Of a DNA stretch of 64,000 nt, positions 15,369 through 24,312 are shown piece after piece; the stretch's first letter is position 1, and each line of letters opens with the position of its first letter. This stretch comes from Bacillota bacterium. Lineage in GTDB: Bacteria > Bacillota > Clostridia > Lachnospirales > Lachnospiraceae. A program made the translations under genes and the position numbers. Location of the stretch: NCBI GenBank assembly GCA_023390555.1, contig JAEWCQ010000043.1:62001-126000 (forward strand). The letters run 5' to 3'. The notes under the pieces were generated by a model. That model ran no database searches. It worked only from the letters and a program-made list of their open reading frames with translations, and was not told where the DNA came from.

Positions 15369-16883
15369 TTATTGTTCTCCTTCCAGATAAACATCCATTC
15401 GGACACAATCCCCACCAGTCTCTATCTGATAACCGCCGTAATAGCCTTCCAGGTTGCCAAGACAGGCCACAAATGGTCCGCTTTGATTTTTTATGACTCC
15501 TATTTCCGTAGAAACACCCAGATCTTCCAGGTTTTGATTGAGTTGATTGTATGCATGATATCCTGTCGAACTGTGTTCATGCTCTTTCAGCAGCGGATAT
15601 CCGTTCTTGCCAAATGCAAGCATCGGTATACTGTTATAAATAAATGCTCTGTTTCTGGAAAGCGTATAGTAGTCACTCCTGGCATGTGCTTCCGTATCCA
15701 GATAACTGATATCCTCCAAACTTGTATAGCAATTCCCGTCCCGTCCGTAAAACTTGGCCGAACCGCTGAAGTTTTCGACACCTGCCTGCTCGCGCAGCAG
15801 CCAGCCCAGATCAATTCCGACAAAATAATCAAGCCAGCCGTCTACCCCCATAGAGTCCATACTGTTTTTATCACCTATTGTACCGTAATAATTTCCAACC
15901 ACCGCCTGTGGATTTTCCAATGCTAACTGCTCAAGCTCTTCCGTTGTCAGAAGGACGCTCTTTTGGGGATTTACATCACCCTCCTGATAAACATTGATCG
16001 TGAAAGTAATATCTTTACTCTCATCATGCGGAGCTCTGTTATGCTGTTCATAATGCGGATTTTCACACGTTTGCTCTGTTGAAAGTACGATATCCGCGAG
16101 ATTTCCAAGAATCTGCGTCTTTCCATTCGCATCAAAGTATGCCAGTGCAACCGGACCTTCCACGATACCCCCAGTCTCCTGAAGCGGCTCTCCATCCGCC
16201 GAAAAAATAAGCATCGCCTTTTGCTGTTCCTCCTGCTGCCGCAATTCCGATAATGTAAATGTAATCTCCCCTCCTGTGTTTCCATAGGGATATTCCGATT
16301 CATCTGCCGCCTCACGCCCGCTGCATTTGATGTAAATCTCTCCGGAATCGTCGGTACTGACACCGCACAGTTCCAGATATTTCAAGAAGTCCAGACCGTT
16401 AACCGCAACCTGCTCCTGCCGGCCGGCTTCGTCTGTAAGGGCAAGCTCTCTGGTCCATGTGATCTGCTGCTGATAAAGCGCCTCTGTTTCAAACGACAGC
16501 TCCATCAGTTCTTCTAACTCCGTAACCGCATAAATCTGCTCTTCTCCCAGTGCATCTCCGGTCAGACGCAGTGGATAATACAGATATTTACGGATCGTTT
16601 CATAATCTGAATTTTCCTGTTCTACCCAATATCGATGAAATCCTGCACAAAATGTTTCTTCATCTGCTGTCATCTGACGATCCAATACCGGTGATTTCAT
16701 TTTTGAGCCAAGTTCCTGTGTTTCCTGCGTATCTTTTTCTGTTGTACTCTCTTCTGTCTGTTCATTCACCGTATTTGTAACAACAAGTTTCGTTCTGTTT
16801 ACCGTCATCAGGTAAATGATATCTGCTGCAATTGCCACCAGACAGACAAGGAATAGCAGGAATAAGTGATTTCTTCTTTTCAA
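15369..16883 (-). CDS. Membrane-anchored extracellular protein, possible oxidoreductase-like (molybdopterin-fold) domains
   Basis: A 504-residue protein of unknown function. It has an N-terminal membrane anchor (HLFLLFLVCLVAIAADIIYL) followed by an extracellular part. Two stretches, GLDFLKYLELCGVSTD and GIDLGWLLREQAGVENF, resemble the G-x-L-x-x-L-L-x-x-A-G-V element of sulfite-oxidase/molybdopterin-type folds; no cofactor-binding residue can be confirmed. I place the start at a TTG (16883), 8 bases after GGGGAGGG; another TTG at 16889 overlaps the ribosome site. It is first of a four-gene operon (surface protein, ATPase, permease) with a consensus promoter. Confidence 0.65.
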   Translation of the reverse strand: MKRRNHLFLLFLVCLVAIAADIIYLMTVNRTKLVVTNTVNEQTEESTTEKDTQETQELGSKMKSPVLDRQMTADEETFCAGFHRYWVEQENSDYETIRKYLYYPLRLTGDALGEEQIYAVTELEELMELSFETEALYQQQITWTRELALTDEAGRQEQVAVNGLDFLKYLELCGVSTDDSGEIYIKCSGREAADESEYPYGNTGGEITFTLSELRQQEEQQKAMLIFSADGEPLQETGGIVEGPVALAYFDANGKTQILGNLADIVLSTEQTCENPHYEQHNRAPHDESKDITFTINVYQEGDVNPQKSVLLTTEELEQLALENPQAVVGNYYGTIGDKNSMDSMGVDGWLDYFVGIDLGWLLREQAGVENFSGSAKFYGRDGNCYTSLEDISYLDTEAHARSDYYTLSRNRAFIYNSIPMLAFGKNGYPLLKEHEHSSTGYHAYNQLNQNLEDLGVSTEIGVIKNQSGPFVACLGNLEGYYGGYQIETGGDCVRMDVYLEGEQ

Positions 16884-16909
16884 AATCAACCCTCCCCTAT
16901 TTTTGAAAA

Positions 16910-16938
16910 ATTTAACACATTTTTTCTTTTTCTGTCAA
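16910..16938 (-). promoter_or_regulatory. Sigma-A promoter of the surface-protein/ABC operon
   Basis: On the minus strand, TTGACA (16938-16933) and TTAAAT (16915-16910) are separated by 17 bases. The ribosome site GGGGAGGG follows within 20 bases, so the leader is very short. Confidence 0.8.
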
Positions 16939-17048
16939 TTCCTTTTTTTTACCAAAATGCACTATTTTCTTTACACTTTATGCGTATTTTTATGTTTTTT
17001 AATGTTTTATTATATTTTTACCTTCGCAAAACCACGTTTTGTTTTGTT

Positions 17049-17852
17049 TTATTTTTGTTTGATATGCTGATACTGGTAGATTTCAAGCTCTAATGCTGCA
17101 GAATCACCACCGTCCAGTTTCTGCCCGGTTATGATGTCTCCATCCTGTGTGAAAATATAATTTCTTGCATAATATTGATTCAGCGCTTCAACAATATCTT
17201 CTGCGATCATGGTGGAATCACTGTCCAGAAAATCGTGTCCATGCACTGCAATCGCACCGTCCATACTTTCCGACTCCTTATCATTACTGCTTTCCACCAG
17301 TGTTCCGTTTTCATACAGCTGTATCCACGTAATGTTTCGGACATTCCACATCCCCACCACCTGTTTCTGAAATCCGCCTTTCTGTGTATGTTCGACATCA
17401 ACCAGTGTGACACCGGACGGTATCAGTGCATCCACATCAAAAGTCCAAATTGTGTAATCTCCGTCTGCATCGGTAATTCCCGGATAACCCTTGTCTTCCT
17501 TTTCCTCGGTAATTTCAAGATTTCCTCTGGTAATTGTGGTAACCGGAATGGTCAGGCACACGGTATCCTTTTCTTCCTGATTCACTTCTATGTCTTCCAT
17601 CCGTTCCCCCGCGATGGTAATCCTCATATTTTTCAGAGGATCTTCGGACAGCCTGACTTCCTGATCAAATTGCAGTGTGGCCTCTACATACTGGGAATCT
17701 TCACTCCCCTCGTTATAGGACGTCAGTTCGATATTTTGTAATCTCGGAGACTTCTCGGAATCGCTATGACTTTTCCCGGAACATCCGGCGAACAGCAGAA
17801 TACACACGATACCAAGTGCTGCAGTCAGCTTCTTTTTTCTTTTCATTTTCAT
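17049..17852 (-). CDS. Lipoprotein sharing a domain with the neighbouring secreted protein
   Basis: A 267-residue surface lipoprotein. The lipobox is LLFAGC, with the lipidated Cys at about position 24. Residues about 36-165 (LTSYNEGSEDSQYVEATLQF ... MRITIAGERMED ... IPSGVTLVDVE) align with the N-terminal domain of the divergent 1001-residue protein (LSTYSEGSTDSD ... LTIKIAGYSI ... IPIGITLTPV). Function is unknown; the shared domain suggests both bind the same ligand or each other. GAGGAAAAACAG precedes the ATG. It has its own consensus promoter and is not part of the 15369-16883 operon, which starts downstream of it. Confidence 0.75.
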   Translation of the reverse strand: MKMKRKKKLTAALGIVCILLFAGCSGKSHSDSEKSPRLQNIELTSYNEGSEDSQYVEATLQFDQEVRLSEDPLKNMRITIAGERMEDIEVNQEEKDTVCLTIPVTTITRGNLEITEEKEDKGYPGITDADGDYTIWTFDVDALIPSGVTLVDVEHTQKGGFQKQVVGMWNVRNITWIQLYENGTLVESSNDKESESMDGAIAVHGHDFLDSDSTMIAEDIVEALNQYYARNYIFTQDGDIITGQKLDGGDSAALELEIYQYQHIKQK

Positions 17853-17900
17853 CTGTTTTTCCTCATCTTTGATTAACGTGCCGATTTATTTTTGCCCCAT

Positions 17901-17929
17901 ATCATACGTCAACTGTTTTGCAAAGTCAA
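17901..17929 (-). promoter_or_regulatory. Sigma-A promoter of the lipoprotein gene
   Basis: On the minus strand, TTGACT (17929-17924) and TATGAT (17906-17901) are separated by 17 bases. The spacer ends in GTTGACG, a sequence also used at the -35 of the divergent promoter. Confidence 0.8.
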
Positions 17930-17965
17930 TGCTGGAAAACCACAAAAAGTATTTTAAATCGGTAC

Positions 17966-17994
17966 TTGACGTGATATTATCACTTGCGTATAAT
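17966..17994 (+). promoter_or_regulatory. Sigma-A promoter of the 1001-residue secreted protein gene
   Basis: TTGACG (17966-17971) and TATAAT (17989-17994) are separated by 17 bases, close to consensus. The leader of about 100 bases can fold: CATACAT (18004-18010) pairs with ATGTATG (18030-18036), inside an outer pairing of CCATCA with TGATGG (18044-18050). Confidence 0.85.
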
Positions 17995-18101
17995 GACAAC
18001 CATCATACATTCATCCCACTAACGCGGTGATGTATGACAGTTGATGATGGCTACGATAAAGGGATTGAAACAAATCATGAAAATGAAAGAGAGGAAAAAG
18101 C

Positions 18102-21100
18102 ATGAGACACACAAAATGTTTATCCCGACCTTTCAGCGGACTTTTGATCCTGAGTTTAGTTTTTAGTCTGCTGTCCGGTTCGGGCACCGCTTTTGCTGCA
18201 CAGACAGATCCTACACCTGCTACAGCATCCACAGAAAGCACAGATGTAACTTCATTTGTCGGTACTTCTGTAACAACAGACAGTATTGCACCAGAATCCT
18301 ATTCGCTGTCCACCTACAGTGAGGGTTCTACGGACAGTGATAAAGATCTGAATCAGCACGTCGTACTCACCCTTAATTATTCCGATACAGTGGCGATTAC
18401 GGATGAAACGGCACTCAATGATGCCATTTTTGGAGCAACCCCGACACTCACCATTAAAATTGCCGGTTATTCCATTAACAGCGCCAGCTACTACCGTCCA
18501 TGTACCTATTCTGCAGACGGAAACAGCCTGCTGATTGACATCGGCAACTGTGTCACGACAACGGATGGTGTGACCTCCGCCTCCTTTACGGCGATGTACA
18601 ATGGCTCGTTTACAGCAAGCGGCAGTCTCTCCGGCATTTCCATCGGAGATACATCCACCGACTCTGCTGTCTCCATTGCCGAGACAAGGATTCCAATTGG
18701 CATTACATTAACGCCTGTCAGCGGATGGGACACCAACAGTGTTACCGTACAGGTATCTCATACAGCCAACGTGCGCGGCATGTATCATTTTGTGGTTTAC
18801 AAAGTGACCGATGACACCACCTCTCCGGTGACTGTACTTCCTGCCACTACCGCTCCCGGTCAATTAAATGCCTATACACTGACCAGTCACGCGCACCTGT
18901 TCTACTCTATGAGCGCCTCCACGCTCGCTGCGAATATGGTAAGCGTCATGTCTTCCAGCCTGCTTTCCGGCTATACGGCTACCGTCGATAACGACACGAT
19001 TAACGTCACTTCGACGAATTCAAGTGATAAACTCCGTATTTATATTTACGATGACAATTTTATTCAGTCGAATGACTGTACTTTAAATATGGCTGATCCG
19101 GAAGTCAGCTTTGCTTCTACCTCTTCGAGCCTCAGCGGAACCGGTTCCATCTACTATCAGTTAAATGTGGCAAATGCAGACACTTTTGCATACTGGGCCG
19201 CTAATGCCACCGTTCAGGTAGATGGCGTCTCCTACAAAGTAGTGACTTCAGAACCTGCAACTTACACCGCCACGGATAAATCCGGCAATCCTGTCTACTA
19301 TGCATATCTGGAAAAATCCGGAAGCAAGTTTTATCTGAATCTTTCCAGTACGCCGATTGATTGCAGCGGCGGACAGGCAACCACACACTCTATTGCGATC
19401 ACCTCCGCAATCGGAGATCCGATTCAACAGGATGTAACGGTCAAGAGTTATGCCGCACATTCTTTCCGCGTGCGCTATATTGACGGAGATGGAAATATCC
19501 TTTCCTCCAAGGTCTGGAGTATGGATGAATTAAAAGAGAAATTCAACAACGTAACACAGGATTATAACACTGCATGTACGATGGTAGGTGTCCGTACCTT
19601 CCATGCCGAGGGCGTCCTGCTCAATGATCTGCTTTCCGCAGCCGGCATCACTCTGGATGATTCCATGACACTCCAGATTCGGACGAATGATTCCACGGTT
19701 TCCGGTGTCAACGATCCGGATGATACCGTTGGCCAGCTATCCGAAGGCTATTACAAAAGCGGAACCTTTGCGGAATCGGATCTCTATGCCGACCGCTATT
19801 ATTATCCTGCGATCTATGATGCGGAAACCACTTACGATACGCTCAATGCGTCTACAATCTATGATACGTTGAAATCAACGAAGGGACAGCTTCTAAAAGA
19901 CGATGAGACACAGGCCGCTCTCAGAAGCACCCTTGCTGCCACTGCAACCAAGCAAAAAGTAACACCGCTGATTGCATGGCAATATTCCGAGACGGTTTTT
20001 GGTGCCGACGGCAATCCTGCCAGCACCGTGTATGATACGCTTGCTTCCAGCGAAAAATCCTTCCGCTTTCTGTTTGGTCTGAAAGAGGAAAATAGTGCAG
20101 TTTCCACACAGGTAACCACCTGGTCTGCCACCTATGAAGCATTTGGGATTGACGTCATCGCCAGTGAATACCATCCGGTTGCAGATACGGAAAACCTGAT
20201 CTCCGCAATTGGAACTGTCACGTTAAACAGTAAGAACGCCATTACTGCCGCAAGAGCTGCGTATGACAAGCTTCCGGAAGCCGTTCAGGCTAAAATCAGC
20301 AATTATCAGCTTCTGACAGCCGCTGAAGCCTCCTATCAGAAGCTTGTAAAAGCTTCAGAAACTGTTTCTGTCACAAAAGTGACACTGAGTGCTTCCAAAC
20401 TTTCCCTGCTCACCGGACAGAGTAAAACCATTACAGTTGCCGTTGCTCCATCGAACGCAACGGTTAAAACGGTTGTCTGGACCAGCAGCAATCCATCCGT
20501 GGCAACTGTGAGCAACGGAAAAATAGTTGCAAAGAAAGCAGGAACAGCCACCATTACGGCAACTGCGGCAGACGGAAGCAAAATTGCTGCTTCCTGTAAG
20601 GTAACCGTTCAAAAGCCTGCAGTATCCCTGAATCTGAAGTCCATTAAGCTTCAAATAAAAACTTCAACTTCCGTATTGCAGGCTTCGGGATTAAAGAGCG
20701 GAGATTCCATTGCTTCCTACACTTCCTCAAATTCCAAGATTGTAAAAGTAAGTAAAACAGGAAAACTCACTGCTACAAGCAAAACAGGAACGGCAACCAT
20801 CACGGTAAAGACAAAATACGGTGCAACAGCAACCTGTAAAGTAACCGTTCAAAAGGGTCAGATTGTTACAAAGTCTCTATCTGTGAATCAGACAAAGGTC
20901 GCTCTGAAAAAAGGAAAGACGTTTGCAATTAAGGTAACCCGCAATCCGATCAACGCAACAGATAAAATCAGTTACAAATCTTCAAATTCCAAGATAGCAA
21001 CGGTATCTTCCAAAGGTGTAATAACCGGAAAGAAGAAGGGAACATGCACGATAACCGTCAAAACTGAAAGTGGAAAGTCCAAGAAGATTTCAATTACAAT

Positions 21101-21107
21101 TAAATAA
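18102..21107 (+). CDS. Large secreted multidomain protein with three C-terminal BIG2 Ig-like repeats
   Basis: A 1001-residue extracellular protein of unknown function. The signal peptide ends at GTAFA. Residues about 45-235 form a domain shared with the adjacent lipoprotein. Residues about 450-670 include VWSMDELKEKFNN and EGVLLNDLLSAAGITLD, resembling a molybdopterin-oxidoreductase-like fold without visible cofactor residues. About 685-745 is a helical pair (AARAAYDKLPEAVQAKISNY) common in clostridial surface proteins. Three BIG2 domains follow (about 752-1001; e.g. VVWTSSNPSVATVSNGKIVA). There is no LPxTG or membrane anchor; the Lys-rich BIG2 domains probably bind the wall. GAGAGG precedes the ATG. 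Confidence 0.82.
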   Translation: MRHTKCLSRPFSGLLILSLVFSLLSGSGTAFAAQTDPTPATASTESTDVTSFVGTSVTTDSIAPESYSLSTYSEGSTDSDKDLNQHVVLTLNYSDTVAITDETALNDAIFGATPTLTIKIAGYSINSASYYRPCTYSADGNSLLIDIGNCVTTTDGVTSASFTAMYNGSFTASGSLSGISIGDTSTDSAVSIAETRIPIGITLTPVSGWDTNSVTVQVSHTANVRGMYHFVVYKVTDDTTSPVTVLPATTAPGQLNAYTLTSHAHLFYSMSASTLAANMVSVMSSSLLSGYTATVDNDTINVTSTNSSDKLRIYIYDDNFIQSNDCTLNMADPEVSFASTSSSLSGTGSIYYQLNVANADTFAYWAANATVQVDGVSYKVVTSEPATYTATDKSGNPVYYAYLEKSGSKFYLNLSSTPIDCSGGQATTHSIAITSAIGDPIQQDVTVKSYAAHSFRVRYIDGDGNILSSKVWSMDELKEKFNNVTQDYNTACTMVGVRTFHAEGVLLNDLLSAAGITLDDSMTLQIRTNDSTVSGVNDPDDTVGQLSEGYYKSGTFAESDLYADRYYYPAIYDAETTYDTLNASTIYDTLKSTKGQLLKDDETQAALRSTLAATATKQKVTPLIAWQYSETVFGADGNPASTVYDTLASSEKSFRFLFGLKEENSAVSTQVTTWSATYEAFGIDVIASEYHPVADTENLISAIGTVTLNSKNAITAARAAYDKLPEAVQAKISNYQLLTAAEASYQKLVKASETVSVTKVTLSASKLSLLTGQSKTITVAVAPSNATVKTVVWTSSNPSVATVSNGKIVAKKAGTATITATAADGSKIAASCKVTVQKPAVSLNLKSIKLQIKTSTSVLQASGLKSGDSIASYTSSNSKIVKVSKTGKLTATSKTGTATITVKTKYGATATCKVTVQKGQIVTKSLSVNQTKVALKKGKTFAIKVTRNPINATDKISYKSSNSKIATVSSKGVITGKKKGTCTITVKTESGKSKKISITIK

Positions 21108-21139
21108 AACATACAATTAAAAATAACCGGTACGGCAAT

Positions 21140-21175
21140 CATCCCGCAGATCGATTTTCATTGATATGCGGGATG
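21140..21175. terminator. Hairpin after the secreted-protein gene, possible weak terminator
   Basis: CATCCCGCAGATC (21140-21152) pairs with GATATGCGGGATG (21163-21175). No T run follows, so it may be a processing or partial-termination hairpin; the next gene on the same strand starts 27 bases later. Confidence 0.5.
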
Positions 21176-21201
21176 ACTGTCTGCCTATAAGGAGTGAATT
21201 T

Positions 21202-21966
21202 ATGTCAGATTTATCAGAAAAAAGTATTCAGATTTACCAGAAAATCCAGCAGGCTTTTACTACGATACTTGAGCAGAGCCAGCTCAGTACGGATAAAATA
21301 TTGATTCAGAGCAGAGGCCTTTCTCCGGAAGAAGCGATCGGCACGCCAAATCGGACGGATTATCCGATTCTGACCGGTCAGGAGGTCATGCTGATGGCAG
21401 AATATGACGGAGCCTTCGGCCAGGCATTTACAGATGCTCCTTCCGATTATCAGGGTTCTCTCACGGAAATCCTCTCCATGGATATCATGGAAGATGCACA
21501 TGCACGGGGCCTGTACATCGCTTCCGTCAATACCGTCCTTCGAAAGCTTGGCTCAATGGAGCATACCGTTCATTGTAAAAATGAGGAACCATCGGAATGT
21601 GCAGCAGAATACGTCGGTTATCTCAGACAGCATTATCCGAATACGAAAATTGCACTGGTTGGCTATCAGCCTTTCCTTTTTCAGGAAATTGCAAAATATT
21701 CCGATATGCCACTGCGGGTTCTGGATTTAAATCCAGAAAATGTCGGGAAAAAGCGTTTTGGAATTCTGGTTGAACACGGAATGGATGACTATGAAAGCGT
21801 CGTCGGTGACTGGGCAGATCTGGTCCTTTGTACCAGCAGTGTATTTACCAATGGCACAATGGACAAATATGTAGATATTGAAAAGGAAGTTCTTTTTTAT
21901 GGTATTACAGGTGCAGGACCTGTTCAGCTCCTGAATCTAAAGCGTCATTGCCCAATGTCTCATTGA
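21202..21966 (+). CDS. DUF4213/DUF364-family protein (putative heavy-metal chelation)
   Basis: A 254-residue cytosolic protein. The N-terminal part includes FGQAFTDAPSDYQGSLTEIL, matching the DUF4213 motif, and the C-terminal Rossmann-like part includes IALVGYQPFLFQEI, VLDLNPENVG and DLVLCTSSVFTNGTMD. In this family the C-terminal domain is annotated as a putative heavy-metal chelating domain, and the genes often sit beside metal or chelate ABC importers, as here with the convergent FecBCD-type operon. The ATG at 21202 follows AAGGAG. The true activity of the family is not established. Confidence 0.82.
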   Translation: MSDLSEKSIQIYQKIQQAFTTILEQSQLSTDKILIQSRGLSPEEAIGTPNRTDYPILTGQEVMLMAEYDGAFGQAFTDAPSDYQGSLTEILSMDIMEDAHARGLYIASVNTVLRKLGSMEHTVHCKNEEPSECAAEYVGYLRQHYPNTKIALVGYQPFLFQEIAKYSDMPLRVLDLNPENVGKKRFGILVEHGMDDYESVVGDWADLVLCTSSVFTNGTMDKYVDIEKEVLFYGITGAGPVQLLNLKRHCPMSH

Positions 21967-22008
21967 GTTTTTGAACTCTGATTATCCTGTCTGCCGGAAC
22001 GGATCTCT

Positions 22009-22803
22009 CTACAGAAAAGGAACGACTGCCGTAACCGTTTTGCCGTTCTCATCTTCCGTTTGCAGAATACGCGAATGGATCCCGTAGATAGCATAGAGCA
22101 ATTCGCTCGTGATCAGCTCTTCCGCCTTCCCGGTCAACAGTTCATTTTTCCCTTTGATTACGGCAACGTTGGCATGACACAAAAATGCATGCTCCGGGTG
22201 GTGAGAGGTAAATACCACCGTAATTCCCTCTCCTGCCAGCCGTTCTATCTGCTTTAAAATCTGAATCTGATTCCCATAATCAAGGCTGGAGGACGGTTCA
22301 TCCATGAACAGGATTTGTGCCTGCTGCGTCATGGCTCTGGCAATCAGTGCCATTTGCCGTTCTCCGCCACTGATTTTTGTATACACCTTATCGGCCAGAT
22401 GCCGGATTCCAAGATTCTCCATCATCTGCTCTGCAATTTCCTCATCTGCTTTTACGGGCATACCGAACGAATCGATGTATGCATTCCGCCCCATCAGTAC
22501 AATTTCCCTCACCGTAAAAGGAAAAGGCGGAGTGTGATATTGCGGTACGTATGCGATTTTCCGTGCCAATTCCCGTTTACTCAGTGTATGAATCTCCGTC
22601 TGATCCAGCAGAATCGTCCCATTCAGGGGCGGAAGGCTTCCCAGTATCGTCTGGAACAAAGTCGTTTTACCGATTCCATTTGCTCCCAGAACGCACCAGA
22701 CCTCCCCCTTTCCGATCTCCAGATTCAGGTGTTCCAATACCACTTTCTGCCTTCCCTTCTCCAATGAATAACCGCAGGAAACATCCTCTATTTTCATCAT
22801 CAT
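22009..22803 (-). CDS. FecE-type ABC transporter ATPase (iron-chelate/heme/cobalamin class)
   Basis: A 264-residue nucleotide-binding subunit. Walker A is GANGIGKTT (40-48), the Q-loop is VPQYHTPP, the signature ISGGERQMALIARAM, Walker B ILFMDEPSSSLD, and the switch is TSHHPEHAF. This pattern is that of FecE/FepC/BtuD ATPases. I start it at the ATG at 22803, which follows GAGGTGA; a GTG three codons earlier overlaps that site. It is third in the permease-binding protein-ATPase operon. Confidence 0.93.
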   Translation of the reverse strand: MMMKIEDVSCGYSLEKGRQKVVLEHLNLEIGKGEVWCVLGANGIGKTTLFQTILGSLPPLNGTILLDQTEIHTLSKRELARKIAYVPQYHTPPFPFTVREIVLMGRNAYIDSFGMPVKADEEIAEQMMENLGIRHLADKVYTKISGGERQMALIARAMTQQAQILFMDEPSSSLDYGNQIQILKQIERLAGEGITVVFTSHHPEHAFLCHANVAVIKGKNELLTGKAEELITSELLYAIYGIHSRILQTEDENGKTVTAVVPFL

Positions 22804-22884
22804 CCACTTCACCTCATCTTTCCGCTACCTGAGACAGGACCTGTGACAGAGTCCTTCGTTACCCGGCAGGGTCATTTTGCTGCG

Positions 22885-24312
22885 CTACGGGTCCTGCCTG
22901 TCTAAAATCGCCTGTGCCTGTTCATAAGTCAGCGGATAATCATAAAATCTCTGATAAAATTCCTGCACCTCCTGTGCCATATCAAGATCTGCAAACAGCT
23001 CTGGATGCACTGTTTTTGCCACATACATCAGCAATAATATCTTTTGGAGTCCCATATCCCAGTAGAACACACCGGATGGAGACAGATATACCTGCCTGTC
23101 CACAACTGCCTGTATCTCACTGTACTGCTTATTCGAATAGGTATCCGTCAATATCTGCTCCACCGTCTCATTTTCATTCATTCCTCCATGATCGATAAAG
23201 ATATAATCCGGATTCCATGCCGCAAGCTGCTCAAAATTAATCTGGGAATGGTTTCCGGCTTTTAACTCTTTACTGACCGCTGTTCCTCCGGCTGCCTCAA
23301 TCAGCTCAGGGATGTCCGAATAAACTCCGTAGGTCGTCAGCAGATCAATTCCGGCATAATATACCTTTGGCCTGCTCTCGTCCGGCAGCGAAGCAGTTCT
23401 GTCCGTGACATATTGATACTTCTCATCAAAATAGGTCCCGTAATCTTCCGCTCGTTCTACCGCCTCGCTGTTTAACGCATGGGCATAGAACAAAAGCAGA
23501 TCTTTTGTCTCTGCCAAAGTCCTTGTCGTAGTACCAGAAACAGCTGCCACGCCGAGCTGTTCCATCTGTTTGAGTTCATTTGGCCTCGGAAAAGAAAACA
23601 CGATATCCGGCTCGTAGACCATCATTTCCTCTACATTTACCGCCGAATGCACATTTTCCAGACAAGGCAGGTCCTTTAGTCCGGAAAACACCTCCGTAGC
23701 CCAGGGAAAATCGTCCTTCTGGACATCCGAGCACACCACCACTTTGTCTTCCTGCCCGAGCACCACCATCGCCTCATAGGAAGGGCCGTAGACTGCTGCA
23801 ATTTTCTGCGGGTCCACCGGAACCGAGACAGCATCGCCGTCAAGATCATAGATGGTCTTATTCCAGCTTGCCTCCGTGGCTTCTTCTGTTCCGACACATT
23901 GATTCCCATAATTATCTTCAATGGTCATACCTGCAGGAACCAACGGTTCCGTGATCTCTTTCTTACGGACCGTTCCCTGCTTTTTCTCTTCCAGCGTGAT
24001 CTGGTCACCGCTCTGTTCCGTTACGACCCATAAATCATCTGCTCTCGTGACCACATCCGCAATCGCATTCACCGCATCCTCTGCCGTAGCACCTACATAC
24101 AGATGTACGGGTTGATCCACGCAATCCCCGCAGCTGTTACTCGCTTCATCCTGATAAACATTAATCTCATAACCTAAAAACTGAATCACGCCTGCTTTCT
24201 CTGCCGTTCCCGTAACGGTAAGCTGATACGTAAGCGGTTCACTTTCTTTGCATCCTGACAGACCACACACCAGAATAAACATAAAAACTACTATCCAGAT
24301 ATACTTTTTCAT
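22885..24312 (-). CDS. FecB-type substrate-binding lipoprotein with an extra N-terminal domain
   Basis: A 475-residue lipoprotein. The lipobox is LSGC after a membrane-spanning signal. Residues about 150-460 form the class III (cobalamin/siderophore) binding fold: PQKIAAVYGPSYEAMVVLGQ, YEPDIVFSFPRPNELKQME and WNPDYIFIDHGGMNENETV. Residues about 25-115 are an added domain (TAEKAGVIQFLGYEINVY ... GATAEDAVNAIADVV) with a CGDC pair, making it about 150 residues longer than usual. The ATG overlaps the permease stop (ATGA) and has AGGAGAGG upstream. The ligand is unknown; iron chelate, heme or corrinoid are all possible. Confidence 0.86.
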   Translation of the reverse strand: MKKYIWIVVFMFILVCGLSGCKESEPLTYQLTVTGTAEKAGVIQFLGYEINVYQDEASNSCGDCVDQPVHLYVGATAEDAVNAIADVVTRADDLWVVTEQSGDQITLEEKKQGTVRKKEITEPLVPAGMTIEDNYGNQCVGTEEATEASWNKTIYDLDGDAVSVPVDPQKIAAVYGPSYEAMVVLGQEDKVVVCSDVQKDDFPWATEVFSGLKDLPCLENVHSAVNVEEMMVYEPDIVFSFPRPNELKQMEQLGVAAVSGTTTRTLAETKDLLLFYAHALNSEAVERAEDYGTYFDEKYQYVTDRTASLPDESRPKVYYAGIDLLTTYGVYSDIPELIEAAGGTAVSKELKAGNHSQINFEQLAAWNPDYIFIDHGGMNENETVEQILTDTYSNKQYSEIQAVVDRQVYLSPSGVFYWDMGLQKILLLMYVAKTVHPELFADLDMAQEVQEFYQRFYDYPLTYEQAQAILDRQDP

